Assembly: GCF_900090325.1 (NCBI RefSeq)
Contig: NZ_FMHW01000002.1
Span: 4,217,001-4,281,000 of the forward strand
Direction of reading: 5' to 3'
From: Micromonospora pallida
GTDB lineage: Bacteria > Actinomycetota > Actinomycetes > Mycobacteriales > Micromonosporaceae
DNA: 64,000 bases
Shown in pieces: positions 19,847 to 28,642 of the stretch. Positions within the stretch are counted from its first letter, which is position 1. Each line of letters starts with the position of its first letter. Below the pieces are notes generated by a model that saw nothing but the letters and a program-made list of their open reading frames with translations, ran no database searches and was not told the DNA's origin. Position numbers and translations under genes: made by a program.

Positions 19847-21055
19847 ATGAGCGACTGGACTGCCTTCGGACGGGTGGACGCGGACGGCACCGTGTACGTC
19901 AAGACCGCCGAAGGCGAGCGGGTGGTCGGATCGTGGCAGGCCGGAGCGCCGGAGGAGGGGCTGGCCCACTTCGCCCGCCGCTTCGCCGACCTGGTGACCG
20001 AGGTCGACCTGACCGAGGCCCGACTCAACTCGGGTGCGGCCGACGCCAGCGGGTCACTGACCACGGTCCGCCGGCTCCGGGATTCGCTGGCCGAGGCGCA
20101 CGTCGTCGGGGACATCGACGCGCTCGCCGCCCGGCTGGACAAGCTCGCCGCGCTCGCAGAGGAGAAGGCCGGTGAGGCGCGGGCGGCCCGCGACGCGGCG
20201 CGGGTCGAGGCCGTCGCCCGCAAGACGGCCCTCGTGGAGGAGGCCGAGAAGCTCGCCGCCGAGTCCACCGGCTGGAAGACCGCGGGCGACCGCCTCAAGG
20301 AGATCCTCGACGAGTGGAAGACCATCCGCGGGGTCGACAAGAAGACCGACGGTGAGCTGTGGAAGCGGTTCGCCACCGCCCGGGACGGCTTCACCCGGCG
20401 CCGGGGGGCGCACTTCGCCTCCCTGGACGCGCAGCGCAAGCAGGCGCAGACCGCCAAGGAGGACCTGGTCACCGAGGCCGAGTCCCTCAAGGGCTCGACC
20501 GAGTGGGCGGCCACCGCGAATCGGCTCAAGGAGCTGATGACCGAGTGGAAGGCCGCGCCCCGGGCCTCGAAGGAGGCCGAGCAGAAGCTCTGGGAGCGGT
20601 TCCGGGCGGCCCAGGACGAGTTCTTCACCCGGCGCAGCGAGGTCTTCTCGGCCCGGGACAACGAGCAGCGCGCCAACCTGGAGCGCAAGCAGGCCCTGCT
20701 GGCCGAGGCCGAGGCGCTGGACATCGAGGGCGACCCGCGCGGCGCGCAGGCCAAGCTGCGGGACATCCAGGCGCAGTGGCACGAGGCCGGGCGGGTGCCC
20801 CGGGACGCCGCGGGCAGCCTGGAGCGGCGGATGCGGACGGTGGACGACCGGGTCCGCGAGGCGATGGACTCCGCGTGGCGGCGTACCGCCCCGCAGGACA
20901 ACCCGCTGCTGGCCCAGATGCGCGCGCAGGTCGCCGAGGCCGAGGAGCGGCTGGCCCGGGCCCAGGCGGCCGGGGACGCCAAGCGGGTCCGCGAGGCCGA
21001 GCAGGCACTCGCCTCCAAGCGGCAGTTCCTCCAGCTCGCCGAACAGGCCGGCTGA
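19847..21055 (+). CDS. DUF349 domain protein, helical repeats
   Basis: A 402-residue, highly charged, almost wholly alpha-helical protein. It begins with a small globular part (MSDWTAFGRVDADGTVYVK) and continues with three DUF349 repeats marked by related segments: DRLKEILDEWKTIRGVDKK, NRLKELMTEWKAAPRASKE and AQAKLRDIQAQWHEAGRVP. A C-terminal coiled coil (AQVAEAEERLARAQAAGDA) ends it. DUF349 proteins are linked to RNA or chromosome metabolism, but no biochemical activity is assigned here. It converges on miaB with a strong terminator hairpin between. Confidence 0.85.
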   Translation: MSDWTAFGRVDADGTVYVKTAEGERVVGSWQAGAPEEGLAHFARRFADLVTEVDLTEARLNSGAADASGSLTTVRRLRDSLAEAHVVGDIDALAARLDKLAALAEEKAGEARAARDAARVEAVARKTALVEEAEKLAAESTGWKTAGDRLKEILDEWKTIRGVDKKTDGELWKRFATARDGFTRRRGAHFASLDAQRKQAQTAKEDLVTEAESLKGSTEWAATANRLKELMTEWKAAPRASKEAEQKLWERFRAAQDEFFTRRSEVFSARDNEQRANLERKQALLAEAEALDIEGDPRGAQAKLRDIQAQWHEAGRVPRDAAGSLERRMRTVDDRVREAMDSAWRRTAPQDNPLLAQMRAQVAEAEERLARAQAAGDAKRVREAEQALASKRQFLQLAEQAG

Positions 21056-21069
21056 CCGACAGCGAATCA

Positions 21070-21105
21070 GCCCCCTCCCCCACCGGCCTCGGTGCGGGAG
21101 GGGGC
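21070..21105 (+). terminator. Hairpin terminator of the DUF349 gene
   Basis: GCCCCCTCCC (21070-21079) pairs with GGGAGGGGGC (21096-21105); inside, CACCG/CGGTG pair around GCCT. TTCGTCG follows. It starts 15 bp after the stop. Confidence 0.75.
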
Positions 21106-21122
21106 TTCGTCGTCCGCCGGCC

Positions 21123-21294
21123 CGACCGGGTCAGTGCGCGGCGCAACCGGTAGCCGGCGCCGGGGAGCGCAGCGCAGCCGGGGCCGGCGCGACCGGGTCA
21201 GTGCGCGGCGCAACCGGTGGCCGGCGCCGGGGGGCGCAGCGCAGCCGGGGGCCGGCGCGACCGGGTCAGTGCGCAGCGCAGCCGGTGGCCGGCG
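21123..21294. repeat. Three tandem copies of the miaB 3' end, 67-68 bp period
   Basis: Units begin with CGACCGGGTCAGTGCGC at 21123, 21190 and 21258. On the minus strand each ends with codons for PATGCAAH followed by TGA. The copy at 21258 is the real end of miaB; the other two lie beyond its stop. Copies differ by a few substitutions and one base. Confidence 0.85.
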
Positions 21295-22765
21295 CGGGGG
21301 GCGCGGCCGGCGCGCCGATCGTGGGCAGCCCGAGCAACACCCCGGGGGTACGCGGCGTGCGCCCCGCCTCGGCCGCGTCACCGGCCCGGGTACGCCGGTG
21401 CGCCACCGGTTCGCCGTCGGCGTTGAGGTGGTGCGGGGCGGCGTAGGTGACCGTGGTGTGCACGATGTCGCCGGGGCGGATCGTGCCGGCGAGCGAGCCC
21501 GCGTCGAAGTGCACCAGGCGGCCGTCGCGGGCCCGGCCGGACATCCGGCCGGTGCGCTCGTCCTTGCGGCCCTCGCCGACCGCGACCAGCACCTCGACGG
21601 TCTCGCCGACTAGCTTTTTGTTCTCCGCCCAGGTGATTTCCTCGACGCAGGCGATCAGCCGCTCGTACCGCTCCTGGACGACCTGCTTGGGGAGCTGGTC
21701 GTCCATGGTCGCGGCCGGCGTGCCGGGGCGCTTGGAGTACTGGAAGGTGAACGCCGACGCGAACCGGGCCTCGCGGACCACGTCCAGGGTGCGTTGGAAG
21801 TCCGCCTCGGTCTCGCCGGGGAATCCGACGATGATGTCCGTGGTGATCGCCGCGTCCGGCATCGCCGCGCGGACCTTCTCGATGATGCCGAGGTAGCGGT
21901 CGGCCCGGTACGACCGGCGCATCGTCCGCAGCACGTCGTCCGAGCCCGACTGCAACGGCATGTGCAGCGAGTGGCAGACGTTCGGCGTCTCGGCCATCGC
22001 GGCGATCACGTCGTCGGTGAAGTCCTTCGGGTGCGGACTGGTGAACCGGACCCGCTCCAGGCCCTCAACGTCACCGCAGGCGCGCAACAGCTTCCCGAAG
22101 GCGTACCGGTCGCCGAACTCCACGCCGTAGGAGTTGACGTTCTGCCCGAGCAGGGTCACCTCCAGCACGCCCTCGGCGACCAGGGCCCGCACCTCGGCGA
22201 GGACGTCGCCGGGGCGGCGGTCCTTCTCCTTGCCACGCAACGAGGGCACGATGCAGAACGTGCAGGTGTTGTTGCAGCCGACCGAGATCGACACCCAGCC
22301 GGCGTACGTCGACTCGCGCCGGGTGGGCAGCGTCGACGGGAAGATCTCCAACGACTCGAGGATCTCCACCTCGGCGGCGGTGTTGTGCCGGGCCCGTTCG
22401 AGCAGCACCGGCAGGGAGCCGATGTTGTGCGTACCGAAGACCACGTCCACCCAGGGGGCGCGGCGGACGATGTCGCCGCGGTCCTTCTGGGCCAGGCAGC
22501 CACCGACCGCGATCTGCATCCCCGGGTGCTTGTCCTTGACCGGACGCAGGTGGCCGAGGTTGCCGTAGAGGCGGTTGTCGGCGTTCTCCCGGACCGCGCA
22601 GGTGTTGAAGACGACCACGTCGGGGTGGTCGTCGGCCTCCGGGGCACGCACGTAGCCCGCCTGCTCCAGCAGACCGGAGATCCGTTCGGAGTCGTGCACG
22701 TTCATCTGGCAGCCGTACGTACGCACCTGGTAGGTGCGCGGGCTGCCCGCGGCTGCGGTAGTCAT
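21266..22765 (-). CDS. miaB: tRNA-2-methylthio-N6-dimethylallyladenosine synthase
   Basis: A 499-residue radical-SAM methylthiotransferase acting after MiaA on A37 of tRNA. The N-terminal UPF0004 domain supplies three cluster cysteines (RTYGCQMN with Cys19, [16 protein letters not shown]). The radical-SAM motif is [11 protein letters not shown]. The TRAM domain follows ([14 protein letters not shown] to VTYAAPHHL). The C-terminus is an Ala/Pro tail whose final codons are part of the tandem repeat at 21123-21294. It is divergent from the DUF2277 gene. Confidence 0.95.
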   Translation of the reverse strand: MTTAAAGSPRTYQVRTYGCQMNVHDSERISGLLEQAGYVRAPEADDHPDVVVFNTCAVRENADNRLYGNLGHLRPVKDKHPGMQIAVGGCLAQKDRGDIVRRAPWVDVVFGTHNIGSLPVLLERARHNTAAEVEILESLEIFPSTLPTRRESTYAGWVSISVGCNNTCTFCIVPSLRGKEKDRRPGDVLAEVRALVAEGVLEVTLLGQNVNSYGVEFGDRYAFGKLLRACGDVEGLERVRFTSPHPKDFTDDVIAAMAETPNVCHSLHMPLQSGSDDVLRTMRRSYRADRYLGIIEKVRAAMPDAAITTDIIVGFPGETEADFQRTLDVVREARFASAFTFQYSKRPGTPAATMDDQLPKQVVQERYERLIACVEEITWAENKKLVGETVEVLVAVGEGRKDERTGRMSGRARDGRLVHFDAGSLAGTIRPGDIVHTTVTYAAPHHLNADGEPVAHRRTRAGDAAEAGRTPRTPGVLLGLPTIGAPAAPPAPATGCAAH

Positions 22766-22818
22766 GACGGTGACAGCGTATCCGGGCCGGGTCGACCGGC
22801 CGGAACCGAGGAGGAACC

Positions 22819-23070
22819 ATGTGCCGGAGCATCAAGACCCTGCGGGAGCCGTACGTCCCGGTGGTCACCGACGAGGACGTGCGCGCCGCCGCCCTGCAGT
22901 ACGTCCGGAAGATCTCCGGATTCCGTACCCCCGCCGCGCACAACGCCGCCGCGTTCGAGGCGGCGGTGACCGCCGTCGCCGCCGCCACCCAGACGATGCT
23001 CGACCAGCTCGTGGTCCGGGGCGGCAGCCGTCCCGAACCGTCCCCCGCCACCGACCGCCCCGGTTCGTGA
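22819..23070 (+). CDS. DUF2277 family protein
   Basis: An 83-residue protein beginning [12 protein letters not shown], the hallmark of DUF2277, followed by [16 protein letters not shown] and a helix [19 protein letters not shown]. The function of the family is unknown. GAGGAGGAACC precedes the ATG. The last 15 residues are Pro/Arg-rich and not conserved. Confidence 0.85.
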   Translation: MCRSIKTLREPYVPVVTDEDVRAAALQYVRKISGFRTPAAHNAAAFEAAVTAVAAATQTMLDQLVVRGGSRPEPSPATDRPGS

Positions 23071-23176
23071 CCAGCCGGCCGCCCGGATCGTGACCGGCAG
23101 CCGGCGTCCCGGGTCGCCCGGTGGCGCCGGCCTCTCCGGACCGGACGGTGGCGCCGACCGGGTCGCGGCGGTCGTC

Positions 23177-23230
23177 GGTCAGGCCGCCGCGAGCGCGGAC
23201 ACCGGTCAGGCCGCCGCGAGCGCGGGCACC
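23177..23230. repeat. 27-bp direct duplication of a gene's 3' end including its stop codon
   Basis: Two adjacent 27-bp units, 23177-23203 and 23204-23230, differ at one base. The second contains the last codons and TGA of the gene at 23206-23685 (minus strand); the first repeats them beyond the stop. Confidence 0.85.
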
Positions 23231-23685
23231 ACCGAGTCGGGGGCCCAGCGCGACCGGTGACACTGGGACCAGCCCCGGCAGCCGGGATGGGCAAGCGTGC
23301 ACAGCCGCTGGTCGCCGAGTTCTTCGCCGTCGTCGGTCTCGCGGACCTCGAAGTGCACCGGACGGATCGTCCCGTCCGGGGTGACCAGCAGGTACCGCCC
23401 GGCGTCGAGGGTGTCGTCGCGCAGCACGCACGGGCGGTCCAGCAGCCGGGCGAGCGCTGCCACGGTGGTGTGCTCGCCGATCCCGTCGGGCACCCCGTAG
23501 CAGTCGACGACGGTGGCGAACTCCCCCGGCGCCTGCCACACGTCGCAGACCACGGCGTGCACCGGGAGCTGACCGGGGTCGGCCGCGACGAGCGGCATCA
23601 CCACCCGACCGAGCGCCTCCGCCAACGCCGGGTAGACCTCCACCGGTCGTACCCGGTCAATTCTCCAGTTCCACAGCTCGGTCAT
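23206..23685 (-). CDS. Hypothetical protein, possibly thiol/metal-binding at the C-terminus
   Basis: A 159-residue protein I do not recognise. It starts MTELWNWRIDRVRPVEVYPA and has a predicted mixed alpha/beta core (VHAVVCDVWQAPGEFATVVD, RYLLVTPDGTIRPVHFEV). The C-terminal region CTLAHPGCRGWSQCH has three cysteines and two histidines that could bind metal. The ribosome binding site is GAGGCGGC before ATG at 23685. Its last nine codons are duplicated just downstream. Codon use is ordinary for the window, so it is probably a real gene. Confidence 0.6.
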   Translation of the reverse strand: MTELWNWRIDRVRPVEVYPALAEALGRVVMPLVAADPGQLPVHAVVCDVWQAPGEFATVVDCYGVPDGIGEHTTVAALARLLDRPCVLRDDTLDAGRYLLVTPDGTIRPVHFEVRETDDGEELGDQRLCTLAHPGCRGWSQCHRSRWAPDSVVPALAAA

Positions 23686-23910
23686 GCCGCCTCCTCGCTG
23701 TGCTCGTCCCCAGGGGCCTCCGGATCGGGCCTTACTGACGATGGTGGAGGTGATTTGGCCCGAGGCGGGGCCAAGTTACCGGTCTGTGACCATTCCAGGC
23801 AAAATTTCCACGCGCCCACCCACCGAAGCTGACCAAAACCCGACACCCCGTCATGTACGGTGCCCCTTCCGCGCCCGCCCCTCCGCCCGGCCCCCGGCCC
23901 GGGTGGATTC

Positions 23911-24897
23911 TCAGCGGAGGAGTAGGAGGTGGTCGGTCCGGGGGAGGAGTTCGCCGACGATCGGGGCGCCGGGCAGTTCGCCGGCGACCAGCAGACCGCC
24001 GGAGGTCTGGGCGTCGGCCAGCAGCAGCCGGTCGTCCTCCCCGACCGGGCCGAAGTCCGTCCACGGGGTGACCCACTCCAGGTTGCGGCGGCTGCCGCCA
24101 CTGACGAAGCCGTCCCGCACCGCCTCCCGCGCTCCGGCCAAATACGGCACCCGGGCGGCGTCCAGCGCCACGGTCAGGCCGCTGGCCCGGGCGAGCTTGC
24201 TGGCGTGGCCAAGCAGGCCGAAGCCGGTCACGTCGGTGCCGCAGCGCACGCCGGCCGCCACCGCCGCCCGGGCGGCGTCCCGGTTCAGGGTGGTCATCGT
24301 GGCCACCGCCTCGGGGAAGCTCTCCCCGGTGGCCTTGTGCCGGGTGTTGAGCACCCCGACGCCGAGCGGCTTGGTCAGCGACAGCGGCAGCCCGGCCCGC
24401 CCGGCGTCCAGGGTGATCAGCTCCTCGGGTCGGACCAGCCCGGTCACCGCGAGGCCGTACTTCGGGCCGTCGTCGTCGACGCTGTGTCCGCCGGCCAGGT
24501 GGCAGTCGGCTGCCCGGGCGACGTCCTGCCCGCCGCGCAGCACCTCCCGGGCCAACTCCAGCGGCAGTACGTCCCGGGGCCAGCAGAGCAGGTTCAGCGC
24601 GAGCAGCGGGGTGCCGCCCATGGCGTAGACGTCGGAGAGGGCGTTGGTGGCGGCGATCCGGCCCCAGTCATACGGGTCGTCGACCACGGGGGTGAAGAAG
24701 TCGGCGGTACTGACCAGACCGGTCCGCGCGTCGAGGCGTACCACTGCCGCGTCGTCGCCGTGGTCCAGGCCGACAAGGAGTTCGGCGGTGCCGCTCGCCG
24801 GGCCGAGTCCGGCCACCATTGCCTCCAGCTCACCGGGCGGGATTTTGCACGCACAGCCACCGCCGCGGGCGTACCGGGTCAACCGGATGGGGTCCAT
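23911..24897 (-). CDS. selD: Selenide, water dikinase (selenophosphate synthetase)
   Basis: A 328-residue enzyme making selenophosphate from selenide and ATP, the selenium donor for selenocysteine and 2-selenouridine in tRNA. The catalytic loop GGCACKI has cysteine (Cys15) and Lys18, so this is the Cys rather than Sec form. ATP-binding and metal residues lie in GLDHGDDAAVV, LSDVYAMGGTPLLALNL and GHSVDDDGPKYG; the C-terminal AIRS domain has CGTDVTGFGLLGHA. ATG 24897 is preferred; a GTG lies directly before it and AGGAGAGG upstream serves both. No selA, selB, selC or Sec-containing gene is visible in the window. Confidence 0.93.
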   Translation of the reverse strand: MDPIRLTRYARGGGCACKIPPGELEAMVAGLGPASGTAELLVGLDHGDDAAVVRLDARTGLVSTADFFTPVVDDPYDWGRIAATNALSDVYAMGGTPLLALNLLCWPRDVLPLELAREVLRGGQDVARAADCHLAGGHSVDDDGPKYGLAVTGLVRPEELITLDAGRAGLPLSLTKPLGVGVLNTRHKATGESFPEAVATMTTLNRDAARAAVAAGVRCGTDVTGFGLLGHASKLARASGLTVALDAARVPYLAGAREAVRDGFVSGGSRRNLEWVTPWTDFGPVGEDDRLLLADAQTSGGLLVAGELPGAPIVGELLPRTDHLLLLR

Positions 24898-25068
24898 CAC
24901 TGCCTCTCCTTCACCTGGTCGACCTGGTCGTACGGTCGGCGACCGGGCCGATTACGCTGGTCGGACGCTGTGTGCTGAGTCACGTCACCAAGATCCGGTA
25001 CGAACGTGCCACATCTCGGACACTCGGCGACGATAGTCGCCGGTGTTACCGCTCCGTGACCTGCGGAG

Positions 25069-25099
25069 TTGCGTTCTGGCATCTCCGCCCGCCTAGAGT
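25069..25099 (+). promoter_or_regulatory. Candidate promoter of the gluABCD operon
   Basis: TTGCGT (25069-25074) and TAGAGT (25094-25099) are separated by 19 bp, slightly long. They precede the hairpin at 25108 and the gluA start at 25160. Confidence 0.4.
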
Positions 25100-25107
25100 T
25101 GCCCCAC

Positions 25108-25127
25108 CGGAGGTCGCCCGACCTCCG
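25108..25127. promoter_or_regulatory. Palindrome in the gluA leader
   Basis: CGGAGGTCG-CC-CGACCTCCG is a perfect 9-bp inverted repeat with a 2-bp centre, 32 bp upstream of gluA. A 2-nt loop is too tight for RNA without opening pairs, so a protein-binding site is at least as likely as an attenuator. Confidence 0.45.
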
Positions 25128-25159
25128 CGCCCAGGGACGACGAGGGACGGTGGACGACG

Positions 25160-25906
25160 GTGACGACGGGCGAACCGCTCATCGTGCTCGATTCGGTCAA
25201 CAAGTGGTTCGGTCCGCTGCACGTGCTGGACGACGTCTCGCTCTCGGTCGCCCGGGGTGAGGTGGTCGTGGTGATCGGCCCGTCCGGCTCCGGCAAGTCG
25301 ACGCTCTGCCGGACGATCAACCGTCTCGAGCCGATCAACTCCGGCACGATCACCTTCGACGGGCGCCCACTGCCCGCCGAGGGCAAGAAGCTGGCGCAAC
25401 TGCGCAGCGAGGTCGGCATGGTCTTCCAGTCGTTCAACCTCTTCGCGCACAAGACGATCCTGGAGAACGTCACCCTCGGCCCGATCAAGGTCCGCAAGGA
25501 GAAGCCGGCCGCCACCCGGGAGCGGGCGCTGGCGCTGCTCGATCGGGTCGGCATCGCCAACCAGGCCGACAAGTTTCCGGCCCAGCTCTCCGGCGGCCAG
25601 CAGCAGCGCGTCGCGATCGCCCGCGCCCTGGCCATGCAGCCCAAGGCGCTGCTCTTCGACGAGCCCACCAGCGCCCTCGACCCGGAGATGGTCGGCGAGG
25701 TGCTCGAGGTGATGACCTCGCTGGCCCGCGACGGCATGACGATGGTCGTGGTCACCCACGAGATGGGCTTCGCCCGGCACGCGGCCAACCGGGTCATCTT
25801 CATGGCCGACGGCAAGCTGGTCGAGGACGCTCCGCCGGCCGAATTCTTCGCCAACCCGCGCAGCGAGCGGGCCCGGGACTTCCTCTCCAAGATCCTCACT
25901 CACTAG
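25160..25906 (+). CDS. gluA: Glutamate ABC transporter, ATP-binding protein
   Basis: A 248-residue ATPase of polar amino-acid importers. Walker A is GPSGSGKST, the Q-loop FQSFNLF, the signature LSGGQQQR and Walker B LLFDEPTSALDP, followed by the switch histidine in VVTHEMGFA. It energises uptake of glutamate with the binding protein and two permeases encoded directly downstream. GTG at 25160 begins the conserved N-terminus TTGEPLIVLDSVNKWFG. Confidence 0.93.
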   Translation: MTTGEPLIVLDSVNKWFGPLHVLDDVSLSVARGEVVVVIGPSGSGKSTLCRTINRLEPINSGTITFDGRPLPAEGKKLAQLRSEVGMVFQSFNLFAHKTILENVTLGPIKVRKEKPAATRERALALLDRVGIANQADKFPAQLSGGQQQRVAIARALAMQPKALLFDEPTSALDPEMVGEVLEVMTSLARDGMTMVVVTHEMGFARHAANRVIFMADGKLVEDAPPAEFFANPRSERARDFLSKILTH

Positions 25907-25963
25907 GCATCTGTTGTTGGAGCGCCCCGCCCGCCGGTGGGCTCCGTCGAAGAAGGAGAAGAC

Positions 25964-26833
25964 ATGCGTATCAAGCGCGTGGCGGCGGTCGCCGCCGTCG
26001 CAGCCCTCTCGCTCGCGGTGACCGCCTGCGGTGGCGGCGACAGCGACAGCGAGACCGGCGGTTCGGGCGCCAGCGGCATCGTCGGCAAGGCGGAGAGCCA
26101 GAAGAAGCTGGTCATCGGCGTCAAGGCCGACCAGCCGGGTCTCGGCCTGCAGACCGGCAGCCAGTACGAGGGCTTCGACGTCGAGATCGCCAAGATCATC
26201 GCCAAGGGGCTCGGCGTGGAGGCCAACAACATCGAGTGGAAGACCACCGTCTCCGCCAACCGTGAGCCCTTCATCCAGCAGGGCACCGTCGACCTCGTGA
26301 TCGCGACCTACACGATCAACGACGAGCGGAAGCAGAAGATCAGCTTCGCCGGGCCGTACTACATGGCTGGTCAGGACCTGCTGGTCAAGACCGACTCGAC
26401 GCTGACCGGGCCGGAGGCCCTGGACGGCAAGACGGTCTGCTCCGTGACCGGCTCCACCCCGGCCAAGCGGATCCAGACCGACTACCCGAAGGCGAAGCTC
26501 CAGCAGTTCGACTCGTACTCGAAGTGCCTGCCGCTGCTGGAGAACGGCCAGGTGGACGCGGTCACCACCGACGACATCATCCTGGCCGGGTACGCCGCCC
26601 AGGACCAGTACGCCGGCAAGTTCAAGGTGGTCGGCAAGCCCTTCTCCGAGGAGCCGTACGGCATCGGGCTGAAGAAGGAGGACAAGGCCGGCTGCGAGAA
26701 GGTCAACGAGATCCTCAAGGCCGCCGCGACGGACGGTAGCTACAAGGCCGCCTGGGACGCCACCCTCGGCAAGAGCGGCACGGCCGCGCCCGAGCTGGAC
26801 ACCGCGAAGCTGACCAACTGCGGCAGCGTCTGA
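25964..26833 (+). CDS. gluB: Glutamate-binding lipoprotein of the ABC transporter
   Basis: A 289-residue substrate-binding protein. The signal peptide ends in the lipobox LAVTAC, so Cys23 is lipidated and the protein is anchored outside the membrane. The SBP_bac_3 domain shows GVKADQPGLGLQ, YEGFDVEIAKIIAKGLG and VDLVIATYTINDERK, typical of glutamate/aspartate binders. ATG at 25964 follows AGAAGGAG. It lies 57 bp after gluA. Confidence 0.93.
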   Translation: MRIKRVAAVAAVAALSLAVTACGGGDSDSETGGSGASGIVGKAESQKKLVIGVKADQPGLGLQTGSQYEGFDVEIAKIIAKGLGVEANNIEWKTTVSANREPFIQQGTVDLVIATYTINDERKQKISFAGPYYMAGQDLLVKTDSTLTGPEALDGKTVCSVTGSTPAKRIQTDYPKAKLQQFDSYSKCLPLLENGQVDAVTTDDIILAGYAAQDQYAGKFKVVGKPFSEEPYGIGLKKEDKAGCEKVNEILKAAATDGSYKAAWDATLGKSGTAAPELDTAKLTNCGSV

Positions 26834-26911
26834 CCGTTACCAGGGCCGGCACCCTGACGGGTGTCGGCCCTGGCTCGTCCGACGCCGACGACGTGCCCTG
26901 GGAGCCCACGT

Positions 26912-27586
26912 ATGCACGTATTCGCTGACCCGACGAACTTCGACGCCTACCTGTCGGGCTTTCTCTGGATCCTCAAGCTGACCGGCGCGGCAGCGGTGTT
27001 CGCACTGGTACTCGGCGTACTGCTGGCCGCCATGCGGGTCTCCCCCGTGCCGGTACTCCGCGGCTTCGGCGCGGGCTGGGTCAACGTCTTCCGAAACACC
27101 CCGCTGACCCTGGTCATCTTCTTCTGCTTCTTCGGTCTCTACTCCACCTTGGGACTGACTCTCTCCGACGAGCTGGACCTGAACAACTTCTGGCTTGGCG
27201 TGATCGGCCTCGCGGTCTACACGGCGGCCTTCGTCTGCGAGGCGATCCGCTCCGGCATCAACACCGTCCCCGCCGGTCAGGCCGAGGCGGCGCGGGCGAT
27301 CGGGCTGACCTTCGCCCAGACCCTGCGAATCGTCGTGCTGCCGCAGGCGTCCCGGTCCGTCGTGGCCCCGCTGGGCAGCGTCCTCATCGCCCTCTGCAAG
27401 AACGCGACCATCGTCGGCACCATCGGGTTGATGGAGTCCTCCAACGTGATGAAGGACCTGATCAACAGCAACGGTGACGCGGTCATCGAGATCTTCCTGG
27501 TCTTTGCCGGCACGTTCGCCGCGATCCTGATCCCCACCGGCTACTTCTTCGGCTGGCTGGCCAACCGACTGGCGGTGAAGCGCTGA
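26912..27586 (+). CDS. gluC: Glutamate ABC transporter permease
   Basis: A 224-residue HisM/GlnP-type permease with about five membrane helices. The start region FLWILKLTGAAAVFALVLGVL is the first helix; the coupling loop is EAARAIGLTFAQTLRIVVLPQA. ATG at 26912. It ends in a stop that overlaps the gluD start by one base (TGATG), coupling the two permeases. Confidence 0.92.
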   Translation: MHVFADPTNFDAYLSGFLWILKLTGAAAVFALVLGVLLAAMRVSPVPVLRGFGAGWVNVFRNTPLTLVIFFCFFGLYSTLGLTLSDELDLNNFWLGVIGLAVYTAAFVCEAIRSGINTVPAGQAEAARAIGLTFAQTLRIVVLPQASRSVVAPLGSVLIALCKNATIVGTIGLMESSNVMKDLINSNGDAVIEIFLVFAGTFAAILIPTGYFFGWLANRLAVKR

Positions 27587-28467
27587 TGAGCGGCAGCTCC
27601 GTCCTCTACGACCACCCGGGTCCCAAGGCCCGGGTCCGGAACGCGGTGCTCACCGTCGTCTTCGGCGTCGCCCTGGTCGGCCTGCTCTGGTGGGTGTACG
27701 CGAAGTTCGACGAGGCCGGCCAGTGGGAACCCCGGCTCTGGGAGCCGTTCGCCGAGTCAGCGACCTGGACCCAGTTCATCCTGCCCGGCCTGTGGGCCAC
27801 GCTCAAGGCGGCCGGCGTCGGCATGGCGCTCTCGCTCGCCTTCGGCATCATCTTCGCGGTCGGTCGTCTCTCCGACCACCGCTGGGTCAGCATCCCGGCC
27901 GGTGCCATCGTGGAGTTCTTCCGCGCGGTCCCGCTGCTGCTGATGATCTTCTTCACCTTCTACGGCGTGCCGTTCCTCATCCAGGGACCGGTGTCGGCGT
28001 TCTGGGCCGTGGTGATCGGGCTGACCCTCTACAACGGGTCGGTGCTCGCCGAGGCGTTCCGCGCCGGCATCCGGTCGATCCCCGGCGGCCAGTCCGAGGC
28101 GGCGTACGCGGTCGGCATGCGCAAGAGCCAGGTCATGCAGCTGATCCTGATCCCGCAGGCGGCCCGGGCCATGTTGCCGGTCATCGTCAGCCAACTGGTG
28201 GTGCTGCTGAAGGACACCGCGCTCGGCTACATCGTGGCCTACCCCGAACTGCTCCAGCGCGGTGTGAACGACCTCTCCGCCAACAAGGGCAACATCGTGG
28301 CCGCCGCAATCGTGGTGGCCGCCATCTACATCGTGATCAACTCGCTGCTCACCGCCCTCGCCGGCTGGCTGGACCGGCGCAGCAGCCGGCGCGCGTACCG
28401 CATCCCCAAGCAGAACGTTCCGGCCCATGGACACGTTCACATCGACGTCGAGGAACCCCAGGGCTGA
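27586..28467 (+). CDS. gluD: Glutamate ABC transporter permease
   Basis: A 293-residue second permease, longer than GluC because of an N-terminal membrane segment (VLTVVFGVALVGLLWWVYA) and a C-terminal cytoplasmic tail (RRAYRIPKQNVPAHGHVHI). The EAA-type coupling loop is SEAAYAVGMRKSQVMQLILIPQA. It forms the pore with GluC. A hairpin terminator follows. Confidence 0.92.
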   Translation: MSGSSVLYDHPGPKARVRNAVLTVVFGVALVGLLWWVYAKFDEAGQWEPRLWEPFAESATWTQFILPGLWATLKAAGVGMALSLAFGIIFAVGRLSDHRWVSIPAGAIVEFFRAVPLLLMIFFTFYGVPFLIQGPVSAFWAVVIGLTLYNGSVLAEAFRAGIRSIPGGQSEAAYAVGMRKSQVMQLILIPQAARAMLPVIVSQLVVLLKDTALGYIVAYPELLQRGVNDLSANKGNIVAAAIVVAAIYIVINSLLTALAGWLDRRSSRRAYRIPKQNVPAHGHVHIDVEEPQG

Positions 28468-28484
28468 ACCTCCGTAACCGCATG

Positions 28485-28533
28485 ATCGGCCCTGCCGTGC
28501 TGGCCCTCTCGGAGCCGGGACGACAGGGCCGAT
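28485..28533 (+). terminator. Hairpin terminator of the glu operon
   Basis: ATCGGCCCTG (28485-28494) pairs with CAGGGCCGAT (28524-28533) over a 29-nt loop, 17 bp after the gluD stop. Confidence 0.6.
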
Positions 28534-28642
28534 TCGCACCGGGCCGGCCACACGTCAGCCAGTCGGAGAATCGCTTCGTCGCGCCCTCCTGAGTCCGACA
28601 GCTTCCTCTCGGTGCCCCATCGGACACCAGGGTGCGGCCCGC

